Shown here: piece after piece, positions 7,403 to 16,079 of the stretch | Numbering within the stretch: the stretch's first letter is position 1 | Layout: every line of letters starts with the position of its first letter | Notes under the pieces: generated by a model | What the model was told of the DNA's origin: nothing | Databases searched by the model: none | Seen by the model: only the letters and a program-made list of their open reading frames with translations | Program-made: the position numbers and the translations under genes | NCBI RefSeq assembly: GCF_000378225.1 | Contig: NZ_KB905143.1 | Span: 248,001-312,000 of the forward strand | DNA: 64,000 nucleotides | Direction of reading: 5' to 3' | Source: Methylophilus methylotrophus DSM 46235 = ATCC 53528 | GTDB lineage: Bacteria > Pseudomonadota > Gammaproteobacteria > Burkholderiales > Methylophilaceae

Positions 7403-9943
7403 TTAATGCCCTGACATGACAACCGGGCTGGCATAGCTAAAAAAGCGTAGGCTGAGCCGGTCAGACAAGGTCATGGTGACATCGTAAGTGTGATTTAACC
7501 AGGCTGTCAGTGTCGCGTCGCCTGGCAGGAAGCATTGGTCAGGATCCAGTTGCAGCAAGGCTTGCCAGCAGTCCTTGAGTTCGGTGGCAATGCCGCCCGC
7601 ATTGTCATGCGCGTCCATCTCTTCAAGATATTTGACCAGGCCCTTCATTTGAAACACGATGGCATTGGGGTTGTTGCCATCCATGAGCAGTAAATCCAGC
7701 ACCGGCAACCACTCAGGCTGAGCCGCGTAGCGGGCTCGGTAAGTAACCAGGTTATTGGTCACTTGTAACAACCATTCCAGGTTGCTGTGCTGAGGCATTT
7801 GCAAGGCACGGCTCAACAGCACACACATGAATTGCAAGCGCTCAATCCGCCGCCCCAGCGACATAAAACGCCAGCCCAGGTCACGCGTCATCCAGTCCAT
7901 GGCAAAGCCGGTCAAGGTGACAAAATGATTCACCGCCTGCTCGATATATGACATCGCATCCTGCAAGGTAGCATGCGCATGCCGGGTAATAAACTGCCGT
8001 GACAACACGTTCACGGTGCGCCAATGGTCATTGGAAATGCGTTCACGCAGGTTAAATGCCTGTTGATACAACTGCTGCACGCTGGTGGCCAGGCTACCGG
8101 ACTGCTGCGAGAACACCGCCTGCACCAGCAAAGGCTCAATATCATCATCACTATACGGCTGCCATGTCGCCCACTCTTCTTCATCTTTGGGTGAAGGCAA
8201 CAGGTCAAACCACTGGCAGAGTCCCTGCATGGTCGGCCACTCGCCTTCGCGCGAATCTGGCGTGTATTCGAGCAAGGCGCGCAAGGTCACGCGCAGCATC
8301 ATGGCTTTTTGCAGGTTGCGTACCGAATAACGGCCATACCAGAACATGTTTTCTGCCATGCGGCTGGAGAGCGAGCGATTTTCACGCACCAGGTCCTGGC
8401 TGGAAGTGGTTTTGCGCAGCAGGCTAAAAGGCGATTGGGTAAATTCCGACAGTACCCAGGTATCTTTGCTGGTCCCGCCCCGTTGCATGGTGACCACTCG
8501 GCTATCTTTACCACTGGCGACCCGGGAAAGGCCACCCGGCATAATGGCATAGCCATTGGGTGTTGCAAAAGCATATACACGCAAACTCACGGCTAGCGAA
8601 CTCATTTGCGTTTGATGGTGATGATGGCTGAGCACAGGGGCCTGCGAAATATCCACTTGCTCCTGGGCGATATAGTGGCCTGGCTGCGCGCGCAGCTTGG
8701 CAATCAGGGCCTCTTTTTGCGCCGCATTGAGATCTTCGCCAAAAATCGGCGAATATTGCACTTGCGGATAGGCGGGTTTAATCACCAAGTCATCCAGATG
8801 CTCAATCACATACTCCAGCGCTGCCGGTTCGCCACACCACCAGGTCGCTACCGAAGGCATGCGCAACGATTCCCCCAGCAAGGACTGGCACAAATTGGGC
8901 AAAAAGCCTAACAAAGCCCCGGACTGCAACAGGTTCGCCCCCAGCGCATTGGCAATCAGCACATTGCCGAGGCGGGCAGCCTGCGTCAGTCCGGCGACCC
9001 CTAAAAGCGACTCGGCATTCAGTTCCAATGGATCACAGTAATCATCGTCTATGCGGCGCAAAATGGCATGCACAGGCTTAAGCCCGGCGATGGTTTTGAG
9101 CCAGACCACCCCGTTACGCACGGTCAGGTCACTGCCTTGCACCAGCGGATAGCCTAGATACCCAGCTAAAAATGATTGCTCATGATAGGTTTCGTTATAC
9201 GGTCCCGGGGTCAAGATCACCACCAGCGGTGGCTCCCCCTGGCTGAGCGGGGCAATGCCAGGGACAGTCTGTGTCTGGTTTTGTGCCACACGGTGTCCCC
9301 AATGGGCCAGGCTATCCCGCATGCTGGCAAAAAAGCCACTCAAGCGCTCAATATTGAGGTCACGGAACATCTCTGGGAACACACTGGAAATAATCGTGCG
9401 GTTTTCGAGCGCATAGCCTGCCCCGGTGGGCGACTGGGTACGGTCAGACACCACCCACCACTGCCCGTTGGGCGAACGCGCAATATCCACGGCATAGTTG
9501 TGCAAGGCAATGTTGTCGTAATGCGGAATACCGACACAAGACGGCAAAAAGCCATTATGGCCATAAATCAGCGCTGGCGGCAGTTGGCCGCTGGCAAATA
9601 ACTGCTGTTCACCATAGATATCCAGTAACACCCGGTTGAGCAAGGTAGTCCGTTGTGCCACCGCGGCGGCAATCTCCTGCCACTCCTCCGACGGAATGAT
9701 CAGAGGCAACACATCCAGATCCCATGGCCGCTGCACACCATGCGTATCCGCATAGACGTTATAGGTCACACCGTTATCGCGGATCTGCCGCTGCACGGCC
9801 TCCATGCGCTTACGCATGACGCCAGTCTCCTCACTTTCCAGCTGCGACACAAGAGCCTGCCAATGCGGACGTGGCTGGCCCTGGCTATCCAACAATTCAT
9901 TGTAGCGGTCAGAGAGGTAAAGCTGGTTAAGCTCCGGTTGCAT
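7403..9943 (-). CDS. Circularly permuted ATP-grasp protein fused to an alpha-E domain
   Basis: An 846-residue fusion. Residues about 60-480 are the circularly permuted ATP-grasp domain (DUF404/407 type), with the typical stretches RPWDLDVLPLI, GVAGLTQAARLGNVLIANALG and VIKPAYPQVQYSPIFGEDL. Residues about 510-840 are the helical alpha-E domain (DUF403), recognisable from SRMAENMFWYGRY and FRMSLGRRIERLQ-like text (MSLGRRIERLQ). Elsewhere these two domains are often encoded separately. The ATP-grasp part should form an amide or thioester bond using ATP. It is transcribed between the DUF2126 protein and the small transglutaminase, with 8 bp to the latter. Confidence 0.9.
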   Translation of the reverse strand: MQPELNQLYLSDRYNELLDSQGQPRPHWQALVSQLESEETGVMRKRMEAVQRQIRDNGVTYNVYADTHGVQRPWDLDVLPLIIPSEEWQEIAAAVAQRTTLLNRVLLDIYGEQQLFASGQLPPALIYGHNGFLPSCVGIPHYDNIALHNYAVDIARSPNGQWWVVSDRTQSPTGAGYALENRTIISSVFPEMFRDLNIERLSGFFASMRDSLAHWGHRVAQNQTQTVPGIAPLSQGEPPLVVILTPGPYNETYHEQSFLAGYLGYPLVQGSDLTVRNGVVWLKTIAGLKPVHAILRRIDDDYCDPLELNAESLLGVAGLTQAARLGNVLIANALGANLLQSGALLGFLPNLCQSLLGESLRMPSVATWWCGEPAALEYVIEHLDDLVIKPAYPQVQYSPIFGEDLNAAQKEALIAKLRAQPGHYIAQEQVDISQAPVLSHHHHQTQMSSLAVSLRVYAFATPNGYAIMPGGLSRVASGKDSRVVTMQRGGTSKDTWVLSEFTQSPFSLLRKTTSSQDLVRENRSLSSRMAENMFWYGRYSVRNLQKAMMLRVTLRALLEYTPDSREGEWPTMQGLCQWFDLLPSPKDEEEWATWQPYSDDDIEPLLVQAVFSQQSGSLATSVQQLYQQAFNLRERISNDHWRTVNVLSRQFITRHAHATLQDAMSYIEQAVNHFVTLTGFAMDWMTRDLGWRFMSLGRRIERLQFMCVLLSRALQMPQHSNLEWLLQVTNNLVTYRARYAAQPEWLPVLDLLLMDGNNPNAIVFQMKGLVKYLEEMDAHDNAGGIATELKDCWQALLQLDPDQCFLPGDATLTAWLNHTYDVTMTLSDRLSLRFFSYASPVVMSGH

Positions 9944-10001
9944 GCGTAGTTAAGTGATCGTTAAGGGATTATCTAACAAGACACTGAGTGTAACAGGATG
10001 T

Positions 10002-13000
10002 TCACACATTCGGCTGCCAACGCAGGTCGAGCGTAAACGGGAAACGCGGATTTGGTGGCTCTTTTACCACAGTCACCTTGCCGGGCGTATGGCCATGCGC
10101 CCAGAAACGGGCAAAGCGCCGCGCCTCGGCCTCGTTGGCATTGACCGGGAAGGTATTGTAATTACGGCCACCCGGATGCGAAACATGGTAAGTACATCCG
10201 CCCAGGGACTTGCCGCTCCAGGTATCCACCAGGTCAAATACCAGCGGCGCCTGCACCGGGATCGTCGGGTGCAAAGCCGACCAGGGACTCCAGGCACGGA
10301 AGCGCACCCCGGCCACATATTCCCCCGCATGGCCAGTGGCTTGCAGTGGCAAGGGGCGTCCGTTACAGGTCACCACATGGCGTCCATCGGTGAGGCCACG
10401 CACGCGCAACTGCATACGCTCCACCGAGGAATCCACATAGCGCGCCGTGCCGCCACCCGCCATCTCTTCGCCCAACACATTCCAGGGCTCAATGGCCTGA
10501 CGCAACTCCAGCTCGATGCCGTGATAGGCGACGGTACCATACCGCGGAAACCTGAACTCGACAAACGGCTCAAACCAGCGCTGCTCAAAGGCGTAACCAG
10601 CCTCCCGCAAGTCAGCCACCACATCGGCAATATCCTGTGCCACAAAGTGCGGCAGCATCCAGCGGTCATGCAGCTCGGTCCCCCAATGCACGAGTTTGCC
10701 GGTATAAGGTGTTTTCCAGAAGCGGGCCACCAGCGCACGTAATAACAGGCTTTGCAGCAAGCTCATGCGTGCGTGCGGCGGCATTTCAAAAGCGCGGAAT
10801 TCCACCAGGCCCAAGCGGCCGGTTGGGCCATCGGGTGAATACAGTTTGTCGATGGAAAACTCAGAGCGGTGCGTGTTGCCGGTTAAATCCACCAGCAAAT
10901 TACGCAATAAGCGGTCAACCAGCCAAGGCTGCTGGCTCTCCTCGCCAACCGGCAAGGCTTGCGCCATTTGCTGGAAGGCAATCGCCAACTCATACAAATT
11001 GTCATCGCGCGCTTCATCCACACGCGGTGCCTGGCTGGTTGGGCCAATAAAGGTGCCCGAGAACAAATAAGACAGTGCCGGATGGTTCTGCCAGTAAGTA
11101 ATCAGGCTACGCAGCACATCGGGACGCCGCAACATCGGGCTATCGGCAGCAGTCTCGCCTCCCAGCGTCACATGGTTGCCGCCACCGGTGCCGGTATGGC
11201 GGCCATCCAGCAGGAATTTTTCCGTCCCCAGCCGGCACAAACGCGCTTCTTCATACAGCACATGAATATTAGTGACCAGCTCCTTCCAGGTCTTGGCTGG
11301 ATGAATGTTGACTTCGATCACGCCTGGGTCCGGCGTCACACTAAGCAATTTGAGGCGGCTGTCACGCGGCGGCGCATAGCCCTCCAGCCACAATTTGAGT
11401 TTTAAGTCACAGGCGGTTTGCTCAATGGCACTCAACAAATCCAGGTAGTCTTCAAGACGGTTCACAGGCGGCATAAACACATGCAACCGGCCATTGCGCA
11501 CTTGCACACAGAGCGCGGTGTGCACCACCTCGCGCGCCAGCGGCTGGATGGTTTTGTGCTTGAGCCTGACTTTGGGCGTTTTCGATGCCCCCAGGCTTTC
11601 CTGGGCTGCAAATGGGTCCAGCGGAAACTCTGGCTCTATGTCCGTGGGCAGTTGCCAGGGCAATGAAGACAGCGGCAAGCGCAAGCCCATGGGGGAGTCC
11701 CCACCCAGTAGGTACAAATGCTCACGCCTTAACGGCCATTTGCTGGTCAACCACTCGCCGGCACTGCGGCTTTCATCTGGCTTGAGCGGCATGACGTAAC
11801 CCACGACCTGCCCCAAGCCTTGGTTAAGCAAGCTGGCCAACCGCTTACGTTCAGCCGCATCTTTGAGGTCAGCCTTAAGCGGGTCGACGTTGGCAGGCAA
11901 TTGTTGTTCCTGTTGCGCAAAGCTCATCACATCTTCATAGGCCGGAATGACACACGCCGTAGGGAAGCCCAGCATGTCCGCCAGATGCGTGGCAAACAGC
12001 TGCGCCTGCTTCACAGCATACCCATCACCGACACCCTCGGCAGAGAACAGGCTAGCGTCACGCCAGACCGGTTTGCCATCGGGCCGCCAGTACATATTAA
12101 TGGCCCAGCGAGGCAACGGTTCGCCGGGATACCATTTGCCCTGGCCATAATGCAAAAAGCCGTTGGGCGCAAAATGCGCTTTCAGACGCAAGGCCAGGTC
12201 ACCGGCCAATTGCCGTTTATGATCTCCCAACGCCTGGGTATTCCATTGGGCACCATCCATATCATCAATCGAGACAAAGGTCGGCTCCCCGCCTTGCGTC
12301 AGCCGCACATCTTGCTTTTTGAGCTGAGCATCCACCTTGTCTCCCAACTTGAGGATGGCTTGCCAATCTTCCTCACTATACGGCTTGGTCACGCGCGGAT
12401 CTTCATGGATACGCGTCACCGTCATCTCATGGCTAAACGTCACCTCTGCCACATCGGTATACCCCGTCACCGGTGCGGCCGAAGAAGGCAGCGCCGTGCA
12501 TGCCAGCGGGATATGCCCCTCGCCTGCCATCAAGCCGGACGTAGGGTCCAGCCCGACCCAGCCGGCCCCGGGGATAAACACCTCAGTCCAGGCATGCAGG
12601 TCGGTAAAATCCTTATCTGTCCCACTGGGGCCATCCAGTGCTGCGACATCGGCCATGAGCTGGATCAGGTAGCCGGAGACAAAGCGGGCAGCCAGCCCCA
12701 GATTGCGCATGATTTGCACCAGCAACCAGGCGGAATCCCGGCAAGAACCAGTCAATTTGCTCAGGGTTTCTTCTGGCGTCTGTATGCCCGGCTCCATGCG
12801 CACGGTATAGCCTATCGCCGCCTGTACATGCTGGTTGACCGCCACCAGAAAGTCGACAATGCCCATTTCCGGTTGAATCACCTTGTTCTGCAATTCTGCC
12901 ATGAGCTGCTTGAGCAGGGGCTCGACCGGATCAGGCTGCAAATAGGCAGTCAGCTCAAATGACTGCTGGTCGGTATATTGAAAAGGATAGTGCTCAGCAT

Positions 13001-13292
13001 ATTTCTCGACAAAGAAATCAAACGGATTAATCACCGTCATGTCTGCCACTAAATCGACCGTAAAATCGAGCTCGCGCACCATTTCGGGGAACACGTAACG
13101 GGCAATATAATTGCCGTAAGGGTCTTGCTGCCAGTTAATAAAGTGCTTTGCCGGGTTCACGGTCAACGAATACGACAAAATCGGTGTACGCGCATGCGCA
13201 GCGGGCTTGAGGCGGACTTCGTGTGGCGAAAGGTTAACCAGGCGGTCGAATTGATAGCGGGTGCGGTGATGTAAAGCGACGCGTATAGCCAC
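10002..13292 (-). CDS. Transglutaminase / DUF2126 fusion protein
   Basis: A 1096-residue protein. The N-terminal 290 residues are a transglutaminase domain with triad SCRDSAWLL (C184), LHAWTEVF (H233) and GLDPTSG (D249). The remaining about 800 residues are the DUF2126 region, containing LTQGGEPTF, the Gly-rich GRHTGTGGGNHVTLGG loop and a C-terminal LTLDLR-like end. The start is GTG at 13292, preceded by a TGAGGA ribosome site. It is the first gene of the cluster, 58 bp before the ATP-grasp gene. The pairing of transglutaminase and ATP-grasp amidoligase proteins suggests both making and breaking of isopeptide-type bonds; the substrate is not visible. Confidence 0.9.
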   Translation of the reverse strand: MAIRVALHHRTRYQFDRLVNLSPHEVRLKPAAHARTPILSYSLTVNPAKHFINWQQDPYGNYIARYVFPEMVRELDFTVDLVADMTVINPFDFFVEKYAEHYPFQYTDQQSFELTAYLQPDPVEPLLKQLMAELQNKVIQPEMGIVDFLVAVNQHVQAAIGYTVRMEPGIQTPEETLSKLTGSCRDSAWLLVQIMRNLGLAARFVSGYLIQLMADVAALDGPSGTDKDFTDLHAWTEVFIPGAGWVGLDPTSGLMAGEGHIPLACTALPSSAAPVTGYTDVAEVTFSHEMTVTRIHEDPRVTKPYSEEDWQAILKLGDKVDAQLKKQDVRLTQGGEPTFVSIDDMDGAQWNTQALGDHKRQLAGDLALRLKAHFAPNGFLHYGQGKWYPGEPLPRWAINMYWRPDGKPVWRDASLFSAEGVGDGYAVKQAQLFATHLADMLGFPTACVIPAYEDVMSFAQQEQQLPANVDPLKADLKDAAERKRLASLLNQGLGQVVGYVMPLKPDESRSAGEWLTSKWPLRREHLYLLGGDSPMGLRLPLSSLPWQLPTDIEPEFPLDPFAAQESLGASKTPKVRLKHKTIQPLAREVVHTALCVQVRNGRLHVFMPPVNRLEDYLDLLSAIEQTACDLKLKLWLEGYAPPRDSRLKLLSVTPDPGVIEVNIHPAKTWKELVTNIHVLYEEARLCRLGTEKFLLDGRHTGTGGGNHVTLGGETAADSPMLRRPDVLRSLITYWQNHPALSYLFSGTFIGPTSQAPRVDEARDDNLYELAIAFQQMAQALPVGEESQQPWLVDRLLRNLLVDLTGNTHRSEFSIDKLYSPDGPTGRLGLVEFRAFEMPPHARMSLLQSLLLRALVARFWKTPYTGKLVHWGTELHDRWMLPHFVAQDIADVVADLREAGYAFEQRWFEPFVEFRFPRYGTVAYHGIELELRQAIEPWNVLGEEMAGGGTARYVDSSVERMQLRVRGLTDGRHVVTCNGRPLPLQATGHAGEYVAGVRFRAWSPWSALHPTIPVQAPLVFDLVDTWSGKSLGGCTYHVSHPGGRNYNTFPVNANEAEARRFARFWAHGHTPGKVTVVKEPPNPRFPFTLDLRWQPNV

Positions 13293-13347
13293 TGCTGATC
13301 CTCAAGAATATTATGATTTTAAGCAGTGTGATGCAGGAAATATGCCA

Positions 13348-13372
13348 GCCACGCAAAACAGACTCGCGTGGC
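13348..13372 (-). terminator. Stem-loop between the SPFH gene and the DUF2126 cluster
   Basis: A 7-bp inverted repeat GCCACGC/GCGTGGC with an 11-nt loop follows the SPFH-protein gene on the minus strand. A T-rich tract (seven T, opposite 13388-13394) precedes rather than follows it, so termination is possible but not typical. Confidence 0.35.
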
Positions 13373-13403
13373 AGCAATCTAAACAGAAAAAAACGGGGCT
13401 GGA

Positions 13404-14249
13404 TTACTTGCCGCCACCGATCAGGTTTTTCACCGCACTCACCACATCGCCTGGCATCACGACAATTTTGCTATTGCTGGAGTCTGCCATTTTTTGCAGT
13501 GACTGAATGTAGCGATCACCCAGCAAAAATGTCGCTGAAGTATTATTTTCCTTGACCGCCTCTGCGATCATCTTGATCGCCTCGGCGGAGGCTTTAGCGC
13601 CCACCATTTGCGCTTCGGCATCTTTACGGGCGGCTTCCAGCCGGGCCTCTGCATTCAGGATCAAAGACTGCTTGGCGCCTTCAGCCTCGGTGACCACGGC
13701 CACACGCTCGCGTTCGGCCGCCGCCTGGCGCTCCATAGCATCCTGCATATTGGCTGAGGGCTTGATGTCCTGAATCTCCACACTCTTTACGGTGAGGCCC
13801 CAGTCCAGCGCTTCATCGGCAATCGCTTCTTTTAGCTCGGCCTTGATACGGTCACGCGAAGTCAGCGCATGGTTTAAATCCATGCCGCCAATAATCGAAC
13901 GCAAACTGGTTTGCACCATATTGCGCATGGCCTCACGGAAATTCTCAATACCGTATACCGCACGCTCAATATTAGTCACCTTGATAAAGGCAACGGCATT
14001 GGCCAGAATCACCGCATTATCCCGTGTAATCACCTCCTGCTCGGGCACATCCAAAATGATGTCCTTGGTGGTGACTTTGTAACTGACACTACTCAGGATA
14101 GGGTTGATCACATGCAAGCCCGGCGTCAGGATGCCAGCGAACTTGCCCAATCTTTCAACCACCCATTCTTCACCTTGCGGCACAATGCGCACGCCTTTAA
14201 CGATGGCAATCACCACCAGCACAATGACGATCAAACTGACTTCAGTCAT
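13404..14249 (-). CDS. qmcA: SPFH/band-7 membrane protease-associated protein (QmcA-like)
   Basis: A 281-residue stomatin-like protein: one N-terminal membrane segment (residues 4-20), then the SPFH domain (VPQGEEWVVERLGKF, LTPGLHVINP), then an Ala/Glu-rich coiled coil (AAAERERVAVVTEAEGAKQ) and a short C-terminal tail. Such proteins form oligomeric membrane scaffolds and are partnered with NfeD proteins; E. coli QmcA pairs with YbbK. ATG at 14249 has a strong AAGGAG site. It lies 28 bp behind the NfeD gene, so the two are almost certainly one operon. Confidence 0.9.
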   Translation of the reverse strand: MTEVSLIVIVLVVIAIVKGVRIVPQGEEWVVERLGKFAGILTPGLHVINPILSSVSYKVTTKDIILDVPEQEVITRDNAVILANAVAFIKVTNIERAVYGIENFREAMRNMVQTSLRSIIGGMDLNHALTSRDRIKAELKEAIADEALDWGLTVKSVEIQDIKPSANMQDAMERQAAAERERVAVVTEAEGAKQSLILNAEARLEAARKDAEAQMVGAKASAEAIKMIAEAVKENNTSATFLLGDRYIQSLQKMADSSNSKIVVMPGDVVSAVKNLIGGGK

Positions 14250-14277
14250 GATTACTCCTTTTTCATTCGTTTACGAC

Positions 14278-14718
14278 TCAGGACAACGGGGCAACGCGCA
14301 GACTATTCCCCTCCACCGCCACCACCCTGGCCAGTTGTTGCTCTGCAATCGCGGTATCGGCATATGCCACCCATTCGCGACTGCCCAATAGACCCTGGCT
14401 AAAACGGATTCTGCCAGGATTGGCTGGTGAAATAGCTACAATCACCACGCCTTGGCGGCCGATTTCTTCTCCCTGTGCCTGGCCCACCCGCAATGCCGGC
14501 TTACGCTTTTCCAGTTTTCGCATGACTGCCAGCGCAATCGCCGCCAGCACGGCATAATTCAGGGCTTGCAATGCCAGTGGCATTTCTGCAAACAAGGCGC
14601 ACAACACCGCCATTACCAACGCAGCAATGCCCAACCATAAAAAATACAGGGTTCCCACCAGCATTTCCACACATAGCAGCACCAGGCCAAGTCCACACCA
14701 CAACCATAAGGCGTTCAT
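14278..14718 (-). CDS. NfeD-family membrane protein (YbbK-like)
   Basis: A 146-residue protein with N-terminal hydrophobic segments (about residues 5-30 and 33-63) and a C-terminal OB-fold-like NfeD domain (GRQGVVIVAI, SREWVAYAD, VVAVEGNSLRVAPL). NfeD proteins of this short class lack the ClpP-like protease part and act with SPFH proteins in membrane organisation. The SPFH gene follows within 28 bp. The gene is divergent from the photolyase gene, with 64 bp between them. Confidence 0.88.
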   Translation of the reverse strand: MNALWLWCGLGLVLLCVEMLVGTLYFLWLGIAALVMAVLCALFAEMPLALQALNYAVLAAIALAVMRKLEKRKPALRVGQAQGEEIGRQGVVIVAISPANPGRIRFSQGLLGSREWVAYADTAIAEQQLARVVAVEGNSLRVAPLS

Positions 14719-14782
14719 CTAAGTATCCTTGCCAACAACATTGCAAGCCATGGTATCACTAGTTATGTCAAAATAGTGTGCC

Positions 14783-16030
14783 ATGAGTCATCCAGTCCGC
14801 CTCTCACTCGCAACAGACCGCCCCACCCGCATGCAACAAATTGCGGAATGCTTTCCGCATGCGCCAGGACCTGCACTGGATACAGCATGGCAAGGGGGGC
14901 GCACCATGGCGCTACAACGACTGCAGGCCGTGGACGCCGAATCATATGCCCGTAGCCGTAATCACCTGTCCGGAAGGGTCACCCGGCTTTCACCTTATTT
15001 GCGACACGGTTGCATCACCCTGCCGGAAGCGCTCGAGCATGTCCTGAAACACTCTGACAAGCGCACCAGCAAACTGGCTTCAGAGTTAAGTTACCGCGAT
15101 TATTTTCGCCAGGTCTGGTACCGCTTTGGCACCCAGATCATGCAGGAAATGGAGCCGCCTAAAGTCACCCTAGGCCACAACCCCTTGCCAGACTTTATTT
15201 CACAGGGATTTACCGGGCTCATTTGCATGGATGAGATCGTGCGTTCGCTGCAGCAGCAAGGTTATGTCCACAACCATGCCCGCATGTGGCTGGCTGCCTA
15301 TCTGTTACATTGGCTCGAAATTGACTGGCGCCAGGCAGCTGACTGGTTTGAGCAGCAGTTACTGGATGGTGATATCGCGTCCAATCACCTTTCATGGCAG
15401 TGGGTAGCCTCCAGCTTTAGCAACAAGCCCTATTACTTCAACAAGGAAAACATTATTCAGTTTGGTGGGGAAGCCTGGTGTCAGCAGTGCAAAATCAAAT
15501 GCCCTTTCGCCAGCAGTTACGAAGCCTTACAGCAACGCCTGTTTCCCGAAAATATCCGCGACAACGGCGAGACAGATTTACAACCTCTAGCGAACACTTC
15601 GCAATCACCCTTATCCACCAGTTCACATGCCTTATCAGAGTTGGTCTGGGTACATGATGAAATGCTTTCGCCCGAGCATCCTTTACATATGCTGGATATT
15701 CCAGCCATTTTTGTGTTTGACCCGGAAATCCATGGCCATTGGCCGCTCAAACGTCTGCAATTCATGGCCGATTGCCTGGCAGAAATGCCAGGGACACAAA
15801 TATGGGAAGGCAACACCAGGCAAGTCCTGACGCAGCTCTCCCAGGGACAGATATCAAGCATGGATACACCGCAACCAGTACTCAAGCAAGCGGTGGCAGG
15901 CTTGCAGGTGAGATGGCAACCAGAAAAACGCATCACTGACGTGACATTAACCGATCATCAACTGATGCGCTTCAGCCGATACTGGAAGGTGGTCGCGCCG
16001 ACTCTCAACGATAGATTTTACACGGCTTGA
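14783..16030 (+). CDS. Cryptochrome/photolyase-family flavoprotein with reversed domain order
   Basis: A 415-residue protein. Residues about 35-250 match the FAD-binding domain of DNA photolyases: [70 protein letters not shown]. Canonical photolyases put an alpha/beta antenna-binding domain before this. Here the residues before it are few, and a segment resembling that alpha/beta domain ([42 protein letters not shown]) follows it at residues 285-352. The likely role is light-driven repair or sensing; whether the active site is complete is not certain. Three cysteines (233, 236, 240) sit close together. Confidence 0.85.
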   Translation: MSHPVRLSLATDRPTRMQQIAECFPHAPGPALDTAWQGGRTMALQRLQAVDAESYARSRNHLSGRVTRLSPYLRHGCITLPEALEHVLKHSDKRTSKLASELSYRDYFRQVWYRFGTQIMQEMEPPKVTLGHNPLPDFISQGFTGLICMDEIVRSLQQQGYVHNHARMWLAAYLLHWLEIDWRQAADWFEQQLLDGDIASNHLSWQWVASSFSNKPYYFNKENIIQFGGEAWCQQCKIKCPFASSYEALQQRLFPENIRDNGETDLQPLANTSQSPLSTSSHALSELVWVHDEMLSPEHPLHMLDIPAIFVFDPEIHGHWPLKRLQFMADCLAEMPGTQIWEGNTRQVLTQLSQGQISSMDTPQPVLKQAVAGLQVRWQPEKRITDVTLTDHQLMRFSRYWKVVAPTLNDRFYTA

Positions 16031-16079
16031 AACAGCGGCCAGCCCCTGCCCACTGGCCCGCTGTGTTAAAATCACGCGC

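Noticed and set aside
11820-12962. 380-codon plus-strand frame opposite the DUF2126 gene
   Set aside because: Mirror frame of a clearly homologous gene; no family features. The same applies to long opposite frames at 9954-10742 and 16005-17012.
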